Shown here: in pieces, positions 1 to 6,042 of the stretch
Layout: every line of letters begins with the position of its first letter
Numbering within the stretch: position 1 is the stretch's first letter
NCBI GenBank assembly: GCA_016763895.1
Contig: JAESSV010000071.1
Span: 1-9,964, forward strand
From: Magnetovibrio sp.
GTDB taxonomy: Bacteria; Pseudomonadota; Alphaproteobacteria; Rhodospirillales; Magnetovibrionaceae
Direction of reading: 5' to 3'
DNA length: 9,964 nt
Notes under the pieces: generated by a model
Told to the model about the DNA's origin: nothing
The model's database searches: none
Seen by the model: the letters and a program-made list of their open reading frames with translations, nothing else
Position numbers and translations under genes: made by a program

Positions 1-369
1 GGCTTTCCCACCGAAACCGATGAAATGTTTCAAACCACCGTGGACAATGTCAAAGCATGGGGCCTGCAATACTTGCACGTGTTTCCCTATTCCAAACGAC
101 CGGGAACCCCCGCCGAGCGCATGCCTCAAGTTTTGGGCAACACCATAAAAAGCCGCGCCAAAACCTTGCGTGATCTAGGGGCAACGGCCCTGGCGATCCA
201 CATGGATACCCTCACCTCAACCCGCCAAGCGGTCTTGGTTGAAAAAGAAGGCTTTGGTCGTACCGAAAGCTTTGCGCCGGTGAAATTTGTCGGGGCTGCA
301 CCCCAAGGCGAGATCACCAAAATGACCATTTTAGGTCATGATAAAGGTATATTGCGCGCCAAAACTTAA
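1..369 (+). CDS. mtaB: tRNA (N6-threonylcarbamoyladenosine-C2)-methylthiotransferase MtaB, C-terminal part
   Basis: This is the last 122 codons of a gene entering from the left edge in frame 1 and ending at TAA 367-369. MtaB is a radical-SAM enzyme that adds a methylthio group to t6A37 of ANN-decoding tRNAs. The first visible residues, GFPTETDEMF, match the conserved segment late in the radical-SAM core of MiaB/MtaB-type enzymes. They are followed by the QYLHVFPYSKRPGTPAERMP block that is very typical of the family. The end, roughly the last 50 residues (VLVEKEGFGRTESFAPVKF and onward), fits the small C-terminal TRAM-like RNA-binding domain. The N-terminal methylthiotransferase domain and the CxxxCxxC cluster lie outside the window. 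RimO and MiaB are paralogues, but the YSKRPGTPA wording favours MtaB. The gene converges with the next one, with only 5 bp between stop codons and no terminator seen. Confidence 0.9.
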   Translation, partial: GFPTETDEMFQTTVDNVKAWGLQYLHVFPYSKRPGTPAERMPQVLGNTIKSRAKTLRDLGATALAIHMDTLTSTRQAVLVEKEGFGRTESFAPVKFVGAAPQGEITKMTILGHDKGILRAKT

Positions 370-374
370 GATCC

Positions 375-584
375 TTAAGCATTGCCTTCGGGATGATCCA
401 ACATGTCAGATTGCAGGGCCATTTCACCGTGGGGATCTTTTTCCATCAAATCCGCAACCGCGTCATAGGTCCGTGCGTTGGCTTCCATTTGATCAGCTAT
501 ATCAGGGTTTTGCACACCAAGATCGCGAAAGAATGTCGATGCATTGCGCAACAGATTGATGGCTATATCTGAGTGTTTTGCCAT
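375..584 (-). CDS. Small conserved-type hypothetical protein (69 aa)
   Basis: I do not recognise a named family. The product is a small soluble, acidic, probably all-helical protein that starts MAKHSDIAINLLRNA and has no signal peptide, membrane segment or cysteine. I place the start at ATG 584 because GAGG sits 5 nt upstream (plus-strand 590-593). The reading frame stays open to a TTG at 608 (77 codons), which overlaps the stop of the upstream gene, but that start lacks a comparable ribosome site. The gene lies 20 nt downstream of the 80-codon gene, so the two are probably co-transcribed and possibly translationally coupled. The stop codon is 5 bp from the convergent mtaB stop. The composition (heptad-like spacing, few aromatics) would suit a small helical accessory protein, but function is unknown. 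Confidence 0.6.
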   Translation of the reverse strand: MAKHSDIAINLLRNASTFFRDLGVQNPDIADQMEANARTYDAVADLMEKDPHGEMALQSDMLDHPEGNA

Positions 585-604
585 AAGAGCCTCATCTTTT
601 AAGG

Positions 605-847
605 TCAAACTATGATATTAAGATAATAACCTGATGGCACATCTCCACGCAACGGTTGATCCGAATTTAAGGCTCGGGCCAAGCGTTTGAGGGAGGATTG
701 ATTTTGAGGGCTGTCTTCTTCATTGAGCACATTCGCGCGCCGAGAAACATCCCCGGCCTTGGCATAGCCCTTTGGGGCCTGCGACCGTGGGCTGCCGGAT
801 ACAGAAGAAGAAACAACGGGCGTTGAGATTTTTGTTATATCAGCCAT
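605..847 (-). CDS. Small hypothetical protein with C-terminal GYYLNI-type motif (80 aa)
   Basis: The function is unknown. The 80-residue product has a Ser/Pro/Lys-rich, probably disordered N-terminal half, then a short helical stretch (about residues 51-60, SSLKRLARAL). It ends in RGDVPSGYYLNIIV. From memory, short alphaproteobacterial proteins ending in a 'PRGYYLNI-V'-like tail recur in Rhodospirillales genomes, sometimes near motility genes. That is recollection, not a search result. The start at ATG 847 has no clear Shine-Dalgarno sequence, which lowers confidence in the exact start. The upstream 60 nt are strongly AT-rich and contain TTGACT on the minus strand (plus AGTCAA near 885-890), which could be a -35 element. 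It ends in TGA at 605-607, 20 nt before the ATG of the downstream small gene. Confidence 0.5.
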   Translation of the reverse strand: MADITKISTPVVSSSVSGSPRSQAPKGYAKAGDVSRRANVLNEEDSPQNQSSLKRLARALNSDQPLRGDVPSGYYLNIIV

Positions 848-916
848 AAGTGTAAGTTTGACATAAAAATATTAAAGAAAAGTCAAAATATTAAGATTTG
901 TTGACCCAAAAACAAA

Positions 917-939
917 AGCCACGCAAAATTCGCGTGACT
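917..939 (-). terminator. Rho-independent terminator of the 69-codon gene
   Basis: Read on the minus strand, an 8-bp stem (AGTCACGC pairing with GCGTGGCT, one G·U pair) with a 7-nt loop is followed directly by TTTTGTTTTT (plus-strand 907-916). It lies about 45 nt after the stop codon of the gene at 984-1193. It separates that gene from the two small genes further left. Confidence 0.75.
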
Positions 940-983
940 CTTTTTAGAGACTTATAAAAAGTCTTCTTCGAAGGCTTAAATCT

Positions 984-1193
984 CTAGGCTTGAACGTCCA
1001 AATTTTGACCACGAGCCTCATCTGCTGGTGTGACTTCAACGGTTTCCGTTGCTTCGGATACAGCCGTCTGCTTTGTTTGATTGGCGGCTTCAACGATAGC
1101 GGCACTTGCCACTTGATCAACCTGCACCGTTTGACGAGCAACCGTAATGGTTTGTTGTACGTTTTGGGCGATATTTGCCATGCCTACAGCCAT
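984..1193 (-). CDS. Small hypothetical protein ending GQNLDVQA (69 aa), possibly motility-associated
   Basis: This 69-residue protein begins MAVGMANIAQNVQQTITVARQ and is rich in Ala, Val, Gln and Thr, with no Cys, Trp or membrane helix. The N-terminal two thirds looks amphipathic and helical, and the end is GQNLDVQA. The overall plan (short helical N-terminus, variable linker, G-x-N/L-D-V tail) resembles small alphaproteobacterial proteins placed in the YjfB-like 'putative motility protein' group. I hold that only as a weak analogy. The start ATG 1193 is supported by AGGA at a proper distance (minus strand TAGGATGTAAAA then ATG). A candidate sigma-70 promoter lies about 90 nt upstream, and a clear terminator follows, so this is a monocistronic unit. 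That signal architecture is the best evidence that the gene is real. Confidence 0.65.
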   Translation of the reverse strand: MAVGMANIAQNVQQTITVARQTVQVDQVASAAIVEAANQTKQTAVSEATETVEVTPADEARGQNLDVQA

Positions 1194-1285
1194 TTTTACA
1201 TCCTATACTTCTGCGGTCACGAACGATGCAAAAGACCCAAGCGAAAACCTGAATTTAGCACCAATTCCATTAAGCTTATGCTGAT

Positions 1286-1314
1286 TTTATAGCACAACCC
1301 GGACTAAAAGTAAA
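1286..1314 (-). promoter_or_regulatory. Candidate sigma-70 promoter for the 69-codon gene
   Basis: On the minus strand TTTACT (plus 1309-1314) and TATAAA (plus 1286-1291) are separated by exactly 17 nt. This matches 4/6 and 5/6 of the -35 and -10 consensus. Transcription would start near 1279 and leave a leader of about 85 nt before ATG 1193. The assignment is by pattern only. Confidence 0.5.
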
Positions 1315-1328
1315 GTAATGGTAAAGAA

Positions 1329-1360
1329 AAACGCCCCAAGCGGTTTATCTTGGGGCGTTT
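1329..1360 (-). terminator. Rho-independent terminator of pgk
   Basis: A perfect 12-bp inverted repeat (AAACGCCCCAAG and its complement) flanks an 8-nt loop. On the minus strand it is followed by TTCTTTAC, and with the stem's own T run this gives GTTTTTCTTT. It sits 23 nt beyond the pgk stop codon. Confidence 0.9.
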
Positions 1361-1382
1361 CTTAATTTAAATATTTTAAAGA

Positions 1383-2576
1383 TTAGTCTTCAAGAGCGGC
1401 AACACCGGGCAAAGTCTTGCCTTCGATCCATTCCAAAAACGCGCCGCCAGCAGTTGATATATAGCTAAAATCATCTGCCGCGCCGGCTTGGATAAGAGCC
1501 GCAACCGTATCCCCGCCCCCGGCAACAGACGTCAACGAACCGGCTTTGGTCAAACGAGCCGCCGCTTGAGCCGCTGAGTTTGTACCAACGTCGAAAGGTT
1601 CAATTTCAAATGCGCCAAAGGGGCCGTTCCAAACCAATGTTTTGCAGCTAGCCAAACGTTTTTCGACGTCAGCAATAGAAGCTGGGCCAATGTCGAGGGC
1701 CATTTTATCCGACGGAATGGCATCAATAGAAACGGTCTCGTTTTCAGCATTAGCCGCAAACTCAGACGCAACAACCACGTCCACGGGAAGAACGATTTCA
1801 CAGCCATTTTCCGCGGCACTGGCGATGATTTTCTTCGCTTCTTCCGCCATGTCTTTTTCACACAAAGAAATGCCAACGTCATGGCCTTGGGCATACAAGA
1901 AGGTGTTGGCCATGCCGCCACCGATGATGATCATGTCGACCTTTTTAGACAGGTTGCCAAGCACTTCCATTTTCGTGGAAACTTTAGCCCCACCCACAAC
2001 AGCCGCCACGGGCTTAACGGGTGTGCCAAGGGCTGCGCCCAAGGCTTCTAATTCGGCCTGCATCAAGCGACCTGCCGCAGCGGGCAATTTGCGCGCCAAA
2101 GCTTCGGTGGACGCGTGAGCCCGGTGTGCGGTTGAAAATGCGTCATTGACGAAGATATCGCCAAGAGCCGCCAGCGAGCTTGCAAAAGCATCGTCATTGG
2201 CGGTTTCGCCCGCGTGGAAACGGACATTTTCAAGCATGGCAACATCGCCATCCTTCATGGCCCCAACAACGGCGTTCGCGCTGTCACCAATGGTGTCTGT
2301 CGCAAAGGCAACGTCACGACCAAGGGCGGATGCCATGGCAACCGCAACAGGTTTCAAGGTCAAATCGGGAACCACCTGGCCATTTGGGCGACCGAAGTGG
2401 GTCAAAATGATGACTTTAGCGCCACGTTTGGTCAATTCATTGATGGTGGGAACGGTGCGGTCAATGCGGGTGGTATCGGACGGCTTGCCGTCTTGCATCG
2501 GTACGTTTAGGTCGGCCCGCAACAATACGCGCTTGCCAGATACGTCTAAATCATCAATGGTTTTAAACTTGCTCAT
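1383..2576 (-). CDS. pgk: Phosphoglycerate kinase
   Basis: Pgk catalyses 1,3-bisphosphoglycerate + ADP to 3-phosphoglycerate + ATP in cytoplasmic glycolysis, and the reverse in gluconeogenesis or carbon fixation. At 397 residues it has the normal bacterial length. Family landmarks are intact: [11 protein letters not shown] near residues 16-26 and LTHFGRPNG near 58-66 in the 3-phosphoglycerate-binding N-domain, [15 protein letters not shown] in the middle of the N-domain, and [10 protein letters not shown] at the hinge region. [10 protein letters not shown] lies near residue 314 and GGGDT near 352 in the nucleotide-binding C-domain. The start ATG 2576 follows AAGGAG at about 9 nt. The gene stands alone here, without gap or fba beside it. 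It is separated from the upstream histidine kinase gene by 131 bp with a small hairpin in the leader, and is closed by a strong terminator. Confidence 0.98.
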   Translation of the reverse strand: MSKFKTIDDLDVSGKRVLLRADLNVPMQDGKPSDTTRIDRTVPTINELTKRGAKVIILTHFGRPNGQVVPDLTLKPVAVAMASALGRDVAFATDTIGDSANAVVGAMKDGDVAMLENVRFHAGETANDDAFASSLAALGDIFVNDAFSTAHRAHASTEALARKLPAAAGRLMQAELEALGAALGTPVKPVAAVVGGAKVSTKMEVLGNLSKKVDMIIIGGGMANTFLYAQGHDVGISLCEKDMAEEAKKIIASAAENGCEIVLPVDVVVASEFAANAENETVSIDAIPSDKMALDIGPASIADVEKRLASCKTLVWNGPFGAFEIEPFDVGTNSAAQAAARLTKAGSLTSVAGGGDTVAALIQAGAADDFSYISTAGGAFLEWIEGKTLPGVAALED

Positions 2577-2593
2577 GGGTGTGGCTCCTTTTT

Positions 2594-2610
2594 ACAGGCC
2601 GTGGGCCTGT
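2594..2610 (-). other. Hairpin in the pgk leader just upstream of the ribosome site
   Basis: ACAGGCC-GTG-GGCCTGT forms a 7-bp perfect stem with a 3-nt loop. It ends about 5 nt before the AAGGAG of pgk on the minus strand. No T-run follows on that strand, so it is not a classical terminator for the kinase operon. It may influence pgk mRNA stability or initiation. On the opposite strand it is followed by mixed sequence. The role is unproven. Confidence 0.4.
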
Positions 2611-2707
2611 TGTCCCTGTCATATTAACATATATATTAAATTTACGGATTACGTTTCTTGGCGGTTTTATGAGGACTTTAGAGCCAAAAGGCAAGAGCAC
2701 AGTTCAA

Positions 2708-4060
2708 TTATGGCGCAGGTAAAGTGAGCGTGACGCTCAAGCCCCCAAGGTCAGATGCTCCCAAGGCAATCGAGCCTAAATACATTTCGGCCAGATCATG
2801 CACAATATTTAGCCCTAGGCCGCTGCCGGGCGTGCCTTCGTCCAGACGTTTTCCGCGTTCCAAAACATCGGCCCATTTGTCTTGGGGTACGCCGGGGCCA
2901 TTATCGTCGACCTTAATCACGGTATCGCGGCCGACAAGATCAACCCGGACCCGCACGCGGCCAGCCGACCATTTACAAGCGTTATCCATCAGGTTACCCA
3001 ACATTTCTTCTATGTCTTGGCGATCCCCAATCACGAATTGGCCGCGCACATTCACCAGCGATATTTTTATGCCTTCCCCGTCTTCGGGGCCACGATGAAC
3101 ATAGATGCGTTCCAAAGTGCGTTTTAAACCAGCGGCGATGTCGCCAATATCGGTTTTCAAACCCGGCGCACCCAAGCCCCCGGACGCCCGGGCACGAGCC
3201 AAATGGCGGGTCACAAGCTCGTTCATCACCGAAACTTGCTCTCTCAACATATGACCGCTTTTACCGTCCATCAGATCGGCCTCATTCGACAACACCGCCA
3301 AGGGTGTTTTCAAGGCATGGGCTAAATTGCCCGCGTGGGTTCGCGCCCGTTCAATCACTTGGGCGTTGTGATCTAAAAGTTCATTCAAATCTGTGACCAA
3401 GGGTTCGACTTCGGTGGGATAGCGCCCGGTCAAACGATCAACTTCCCCGGCGTGAACCGCCGCCAGGCGTCGGCGCAAAAGCTTGAGGGGCCTAAGCCCT
3501 AAAATCACCTGTAAAATCACCGCAAAGGCCAAGCCCCCGCCCAAAACCAACAAAGACGTCATGAGCGTTTCGCGGAACTCTTCCATCGCGGTCTCGATGA
3601 CTTTGGCCGGCCCTGTGAAATAAACCGTAATGTTATCTTTTAAGCCCGGAAGCGATACCGTCTTTCCAACCACCCGCAATCGTTGTTCCCGTGGACCATC
3701 AATGAAAAAACCCAATTTTTCGCCTTGCGCGGGAACCCGTTGGGGTAAGGCCAACGTCTCATCCCATTCCGATCTGGATCGCTCAAGCACCTTGCCTTTT
3801 TGCACCACTTCCCAATACCAACCAGACAACGGCCGGGTGAAAGAAGGATCCGTTGGGCGGCGGATAAGTTTGAGCTGTCCGTCAACGACTTCGGCATAAG
3901 ACAAAACCTCTTGCACATGACGCGTGAGGCCAATATCGAATGAATTTTGGACGTGGGTGCGAAAATGCTGACCCAACACCTTGCCACCCGCCAACAACGC
4001 AACACCAATCCAGGCAATGGATAAAAAGATTAAACGAAAGCCTACGGAACGAAAAAACAT
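2708..4060 (-). CDS. PhoQ-like membrane sensor histidine kinase
   Basis: This 450-residue inner-membrane kinase phosphorylates itself and then the response regulator encoded just upstream. Transmembrane segment 1 is about residues 8-29. A periplasmic sensor region spans about 30-165. Transmembrane segment 2 is about 168-189, followed by a HAMP-like stretch. The phospho-acceptor is H248 in LAHALKTPLAVL, close in wording to the PhoQ H-box. The ATPase domain shows the N-box MDNACKW (N360), the G1 box DDNGPG (385-390) and the G2 box GSGLGL (412-417). The start is taken at ATG 4060. A TTG at 4063 is in frame directly before it. The gene begins 5 nt after the response-regulator stop (TAG 4066-4068), so translational coupling is likely. 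The sensor region has no run of acidic residues like the Mg2+/peptide-binding patch of enterobacterial PhoQ, so the ligand is probably different. Confidence 0.93.
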   Translation of the reverse strand: MFFRSVGFRLIFLSIAWIGVALLAGGKVLGQHFRTHVQNSFDIGLTRHVQEVLSYAEVVDGQLKLIRRPTDPSFTRPLSGWYWEVVQKGKVLERSRSEWDETLALPQRVPAQGEKLGFFIDGPREQRLRVVGKTVSLPGLKDNITVYFTGPAKVIETAMEEFRETLMTSLLVLGGGLAFAVILQVILGLRPLKLLRRRLAAVHAGEVDRLTGRYPTEVEPLVTDLNELLDHNAQVIERARTHAGNLAHALKTPLAVLSNEADLMDGKSGHMLREQVSVMNELVTRHLARARASGGLGAPGLKTDIGDIAAGLKRTLERIYVHRGPEDGEGIKISLVNVRGQFVIGDRQDIEEMLGNLMDNACKWSAGRVRVRVDLVGRDTVIKVDDNGPGVPQDKWADVLERGKRLDEGTPGSGLGLNIVHDLAEMYLGSIALGASDLGGLSVTLTLPAP

Positions 4061-4065
4061 CAAAA

Positions 4066-4737
4066 CTAAGGACTTTCCCCGGGCGCATTCATAGAATACC
4101 CGCGACCCCGATGGGTTTTGATCAATTCTGGCAGTAATTTTTTACGCAACCGCGCAATAAAGACTTCGATGGTGTTTGAATCCCGATCAAAATCTTGATC
4201 ATAAATATGCTCAATCAATTCAGTCTGAGACACGACCCGGCCTTGGTGATGCATAAAATAGGTTAAAACCTTGAATTCATGGGCCGTTAAAGACACCGTG
4301 GCCCCGTCATTGGTGACCTTGCCCGTGCGGGTGTCCAAAAGAACAGGCCCGCATTCAAGGGTTGGCGCCGCGTGACCCGCCGAGCGCCGGATCAAAGCCC
4401 GCACCCGCGCCAGCAATTCTTCCATATGAAAGGGCTTGGTCAGGTAATCATCTGCTCCGGCATCAAAGCCAGCGACTTTTTCATTCCAACTGTCGCGTGC
4501 CGTCAAAATCAACACCGGCATATCCCGCCCCGCCGCGCGCCAATGGTTCAAAACCGTAATGCCATCCACCTTGGGCAAACCAAGATCTAGAACCACCGCA
4601 TCGTAAGGCTCGGTGTCTCCTAAAAACTCACCTTCTTCACCATCAGGGGCTTCATCGACGCTATAACCAGATTCCGAAAGGGCTCGTTTCACTTGACGCC
4701 GGAGGTCCGGTTCGTCTTCAACCACCAAAACACGCAT
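4066..4737 (-). CDS. PhoP-like OmpR-family response regulator
   Basis: This 223-residue DNA-binding regulator has an N-terminal receiver domain (about 1-118) with acidic pocket E7/D8, phospho-acceptor D51 (VVLDLGLP), T79 (LTAR) and K101 (LTKPF). A C-terminal winged helix follows (about 128-218), ending IKTHRGRGYSMN as in the OmpR/PhoB class. The stretch around LTARDSWNEKVAGF and KPFHMEELLARV closely resembles enterobacterial PhoP, agreeing with the PhoQ-like kinase encoded next. The start ATG 4737 has AAGGA about 7 nt upstream. It lies 19 nt after the PepSY gene stop and 5 nt before the kinase, inside one operon with the cytochrome b561 gene. The natural target is probably the divergent cytochrome promoter region, where a tandem hexamer is present. 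That link is inference. Confidence 0.95.
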   Translation of the reverse strand: MRVLVVEDEPDLRRQVKRALSESGYSVDEAPDGEEGEFLGDTEPYDAVVLDLGLPKVDGITVLNHWRAAGRDMPVLILTARDSWNEKVAGFDAGADDYLTKPFHMEELLARVRALIRRSAGHAAPTLECGPVLLDTRTGKVTNDGATVSLTAHEFKVLTYFMHHQGRVVSQTELIEHIYDQDFDRDSNTIEVFIARLRKKLLPELIKTHRGRGYSMNAPGESP

Positions 4738-4756
4738 TGTTCGTCCTTTTCATTCG

Positions 4757-5137
4757 CTAATCGTCGCTATGTTGATCTTTCGAGCGTCTATCATTACCGC
4801 CATAGCGATTTGTCGCAAGAAGCTTTAAGGTTTTTGCATCATACTTTAATTTGAGCAATTCACCAGCCCGGGTCAATATTTTGATCTCATAGATGAAAAT
4901 ACGATTCCCCCGAGGGCCGCCCCATTTGCGCGCGTCCTCTTCTTCTAGCTCGATTTTTATAATTTCGCCCTGGTTTTCTTGTTCCACCACGCTCAAAAGC
5001 TTGCTTAACGGAGCCACTTTGCCCGCCAAAACGGCTTCTCGTGCAATGTCTTGCTTGTCCATGTCGGCCAAGGCAGGCAAGGCAATGACCAACACCAAAG
5101 CAACCACAAAAGTAAAAAGGACATGAAGTTTAAACAT
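4757..5137 (-). CDS. Secreted PepSY-domain protein
   Basis: The product has 126 residues from ATG 5137. A signal peptide covers residues 1-24, with hydrophobic core LFTFVVALVLVIALP and likely cleavage at ALA/DMDK. A single PepSY-type domain follows: DIAREAVLAGKVAPLSKLL, then the basic/acidic strand QGEIIKIELEEEDARK, then YEIKILTRAGELLKLKYDAKT. PepSY domains are small periplasmic modules often encoded beside PhoPQ-type two-component systems and b-type cytochromes. Their role is usually ascribed to protease inhibition or signal modulation and is poorly defined. The reading frame runs open to 5215, but that extension overlaps the b561 gene, and ATG 5137 has GGAAG at 7 nt plus the signal peptide. 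The tail is hydrophilic (NDRRSKDQHSDD). A PepSY protein next to a sensor kinase could tune the kinase in the periplasm, which is inference. Confidence 0.88.
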   Translation of the reverse strand: MFKLHVLFTFVVALVLVIALPALADMDKQDIAREAVLAGKVAPLSKLLSVVEQENQGEIIKIELEEEDARKWGGPRGNRIFIYEIKILTRAGELLKLKYDAKTLKLLATNRYGGNDRRSKDQHSDD

Positions 5138-5153
5138 TAAACGACTTCCAACC

Positions 5154-5843
5154 TTAACGCAGAAAATACCAGACAACGACCAAACCAACGGCCAGGGCGA
5201 TGATAGGACGGACAAAACCTACACCTTTTATGCCTTGCGCGGCAACTCCTTGAGGGATTTGCTTGTCCCCCGTCAGCATGGCACGCGGCAGGTTTTCTCT
5301 GGAAATGAAGCCATGAACAAAGACTCCGGCCACATGACCAAAGATTAAAAAGAGCAATAGATTTGCAAAGCCTTCGTGGGCTTTCCCAAAGATCCCCCCC
5401 CAGATGTGAGCCAGAGGCCCGACATATCCAGAGGAGTGCGTGGATAAGCCGGACAAAACAGCCAAGGTAATAAACCCTAACAAAGCCAGCACCATCCACC
5501 CGCCCAAGGGGTTATGACCCGTTGAATGGGGCGGGCTAAACGCAACCAGATCTTTGGTGTACTGAGAGACCACCTGAGGCCCATGGACAAAGTTGCCAAA
5601 CAAGGCATAACGGCTGCCGATCACGCCCCATACCGCCCGAAAGGCCACAAAGCCAAGCAGGCTCGTGCCCGCATAAACATGAACCCAAAAAGCGCTGCCA
5701 CGGGCTTCGGACGAAGCCCAAACCACCGCCACGACAAGGGCTAAGGACCAATGGAAAGCCCGCGTCGGAAAATCCCAAACCCGTACGGTCTGGCCGCCTT
5801 GTTCGGAACATGCATCTGTGTTTGTATGATTTATGTTGGTCAT
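5154..5843 (-). CDS. Cytochrome b561-family membrane protein
   Basis: This 229-residue integral membrane cytochrome b is of the bacterial b561 / Ni-Fe-hydrogenase-b-subunit type. It opens with the family signature VRVWDFPTRAFHWSL (residues 20-34). Likely haem-ligand histidines are H31, H55 (FWVHVYAG), H110 (STGHNPLGG), H156 (KAHEGFAN) and H170 (FGHVAGV). Hydrophobic segments lie at about 31-46, 52-75, 115-134, 157-178 and 210-228. Such proteins accept electrons from quinol and pass them to a periplasmic cytochrome. The start is ATG 5843, with only a weak purine stretch upstream. It is the first gene of the operon that continues with PepSY, response regulator and kinase. It faces, across about 200 bp, a second b561 gene fused to a diheme cytochrome c. 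It carries no c-type haem motif itself, so its partner must be another protein, plausibly the DHC or SHP products. Confidence 0.93.
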   Translation of the reverse strand: MTNINHTNTDACSEQGGQTVRVWDFPTRAFHWSLALVVAVVWASSEARGSAFWVHVYAGTSLLGFVAFRAVWGVIGSRYALFGNFVHGPQVVSQYTKDLVAFSPPHSTGHNPLGGWMVLALLGFITLAVLSGLSTHSSGYVGPLAHIWGGIFGKAHEGFANLLLFLIFGHVAGVFVHGFISRENLPRAMLTGDKQIPQGVAAQGIKGVGFVRPIIALAVGLVVVWYFLR

Positions 5844-5926
5844 AGCTTTAGTGGACTTTCTTTATTATCAGCACCTTAGAACGATTGTATAGGCCGAATA
5901 GCGTATTAATTATGAGCGATTTAAGA

Positions 5927-5943
5927 TGAATGCGCGCTGAATG
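5927..5943 (+). promoter_or_regulatory. Tandem hexamer TGAATG-N5-TGAATG, candidate response-regulator operator
   Basis: Two identical TGAATG hexamers are separated by CGCGC, giving an 11-bp period. OmpR/PhoP-family regulators bind as head-to-tail dimers to direct repeats with this spacing. The site lies in the divergent region of an operon that encodes such a regulator. It would be centred about 58 nt upstream of the leftward start if the TACAAT -10 is right. The chance of a random hexamer pair is not negligible, so this is a candidate only. Confidence 0.4.
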
Positions 5944-6031
5944 AAAACATCAGAGAATATTCAGTTTGCTTCACCTAGTATATGTCTACATTGTCGTGTA
6001 AAACTTTATGACAATGAATTAAGTTACGGTT

Positions 6032-6037
6032 GGGAGG
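6032..6037 (+). promoter_or_regulatory. Ribosome binding site that fixes the start of the b561-DHC fusion
   Basis: GGGAGG is followed by 5 nt (CCCCT) and then ATG 6043. It is the strongest Shine-Dalgarno match in the divergent region. It favours a 391-residue product over the longer frame from ATG 5941, whose upstream sequence has no comparable site. Confidence 0.8.
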
Positions 6038-6042
6038 CCCCT

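Larger units (their letters stand above)
5844..6042. promoter_or_regulatory. Divergent control region between the two cytochrome b561 transcription units
   Basis: The 199 bp between the two start codons must hold both promoters. For the leftward operon a possible -10, TACAAT (minus strand, plus 5884-5889), lacks a good -35, as expected for an activated promoter. For the rightward operon I find no convincing -35/-10 pair. A tandem hexamer at 5927-5943 sits between them. The frame of the rightward gene is open back to ATG 5941, but that part overlaps the hexamers and does not look like protein. Confidence 0.6.

Noticed and set aside
83..117. Residues 83-117 of the NTPase considered as transmembrane helices
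   Set aside because: These are residue positions within the product of 7675-9510, not bases of the window. The stretch is broken by Gly, Asp, Asn and Lys and is only mildly hydrophobic, so no membrane segment is claimed.
365..379. CTTAAG-ATC-CTTAAG between the mtaB and small-gene stops
   Set aside because: It is built from two palindromic hexamers that contain the TAA stop codons. The stem is AT-rich with no T-run, so it is not a credible terminator.
1642..2727. Several open frames opposite pgk, up to 193 codons
   Set aside because: They are antisense shadows of a well-conserved housekeeping gene, with compositions typical of reverse-frame translation and no ribosome sites or family features.
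4754..4769. TAGCGA-N4-TAGCGA direct repeat (minus strand) before the response regulator
   Set aside because: Half of it is the last codons and stop of the PepSY gene, the period is 10 bp, and no promoter is needed inside the operon. It is probably chance.
5138..5215. Longer PepSY protein starting at 5215
   Set aside because: It would overlap the b561 gene by about 60 bp and bury the clear signal peptide that begins at ATG 5137.
5941..6042. Extra 34-codon N-terminus for the b561-DHC gene, containing a CLHC pair
   Set aside because: The GGGAGG ribosome site at 6032-6037 marks ATG 6043. The extension overlaps the hexamer repeat, and CLHC is not a CxxCH haem motif.
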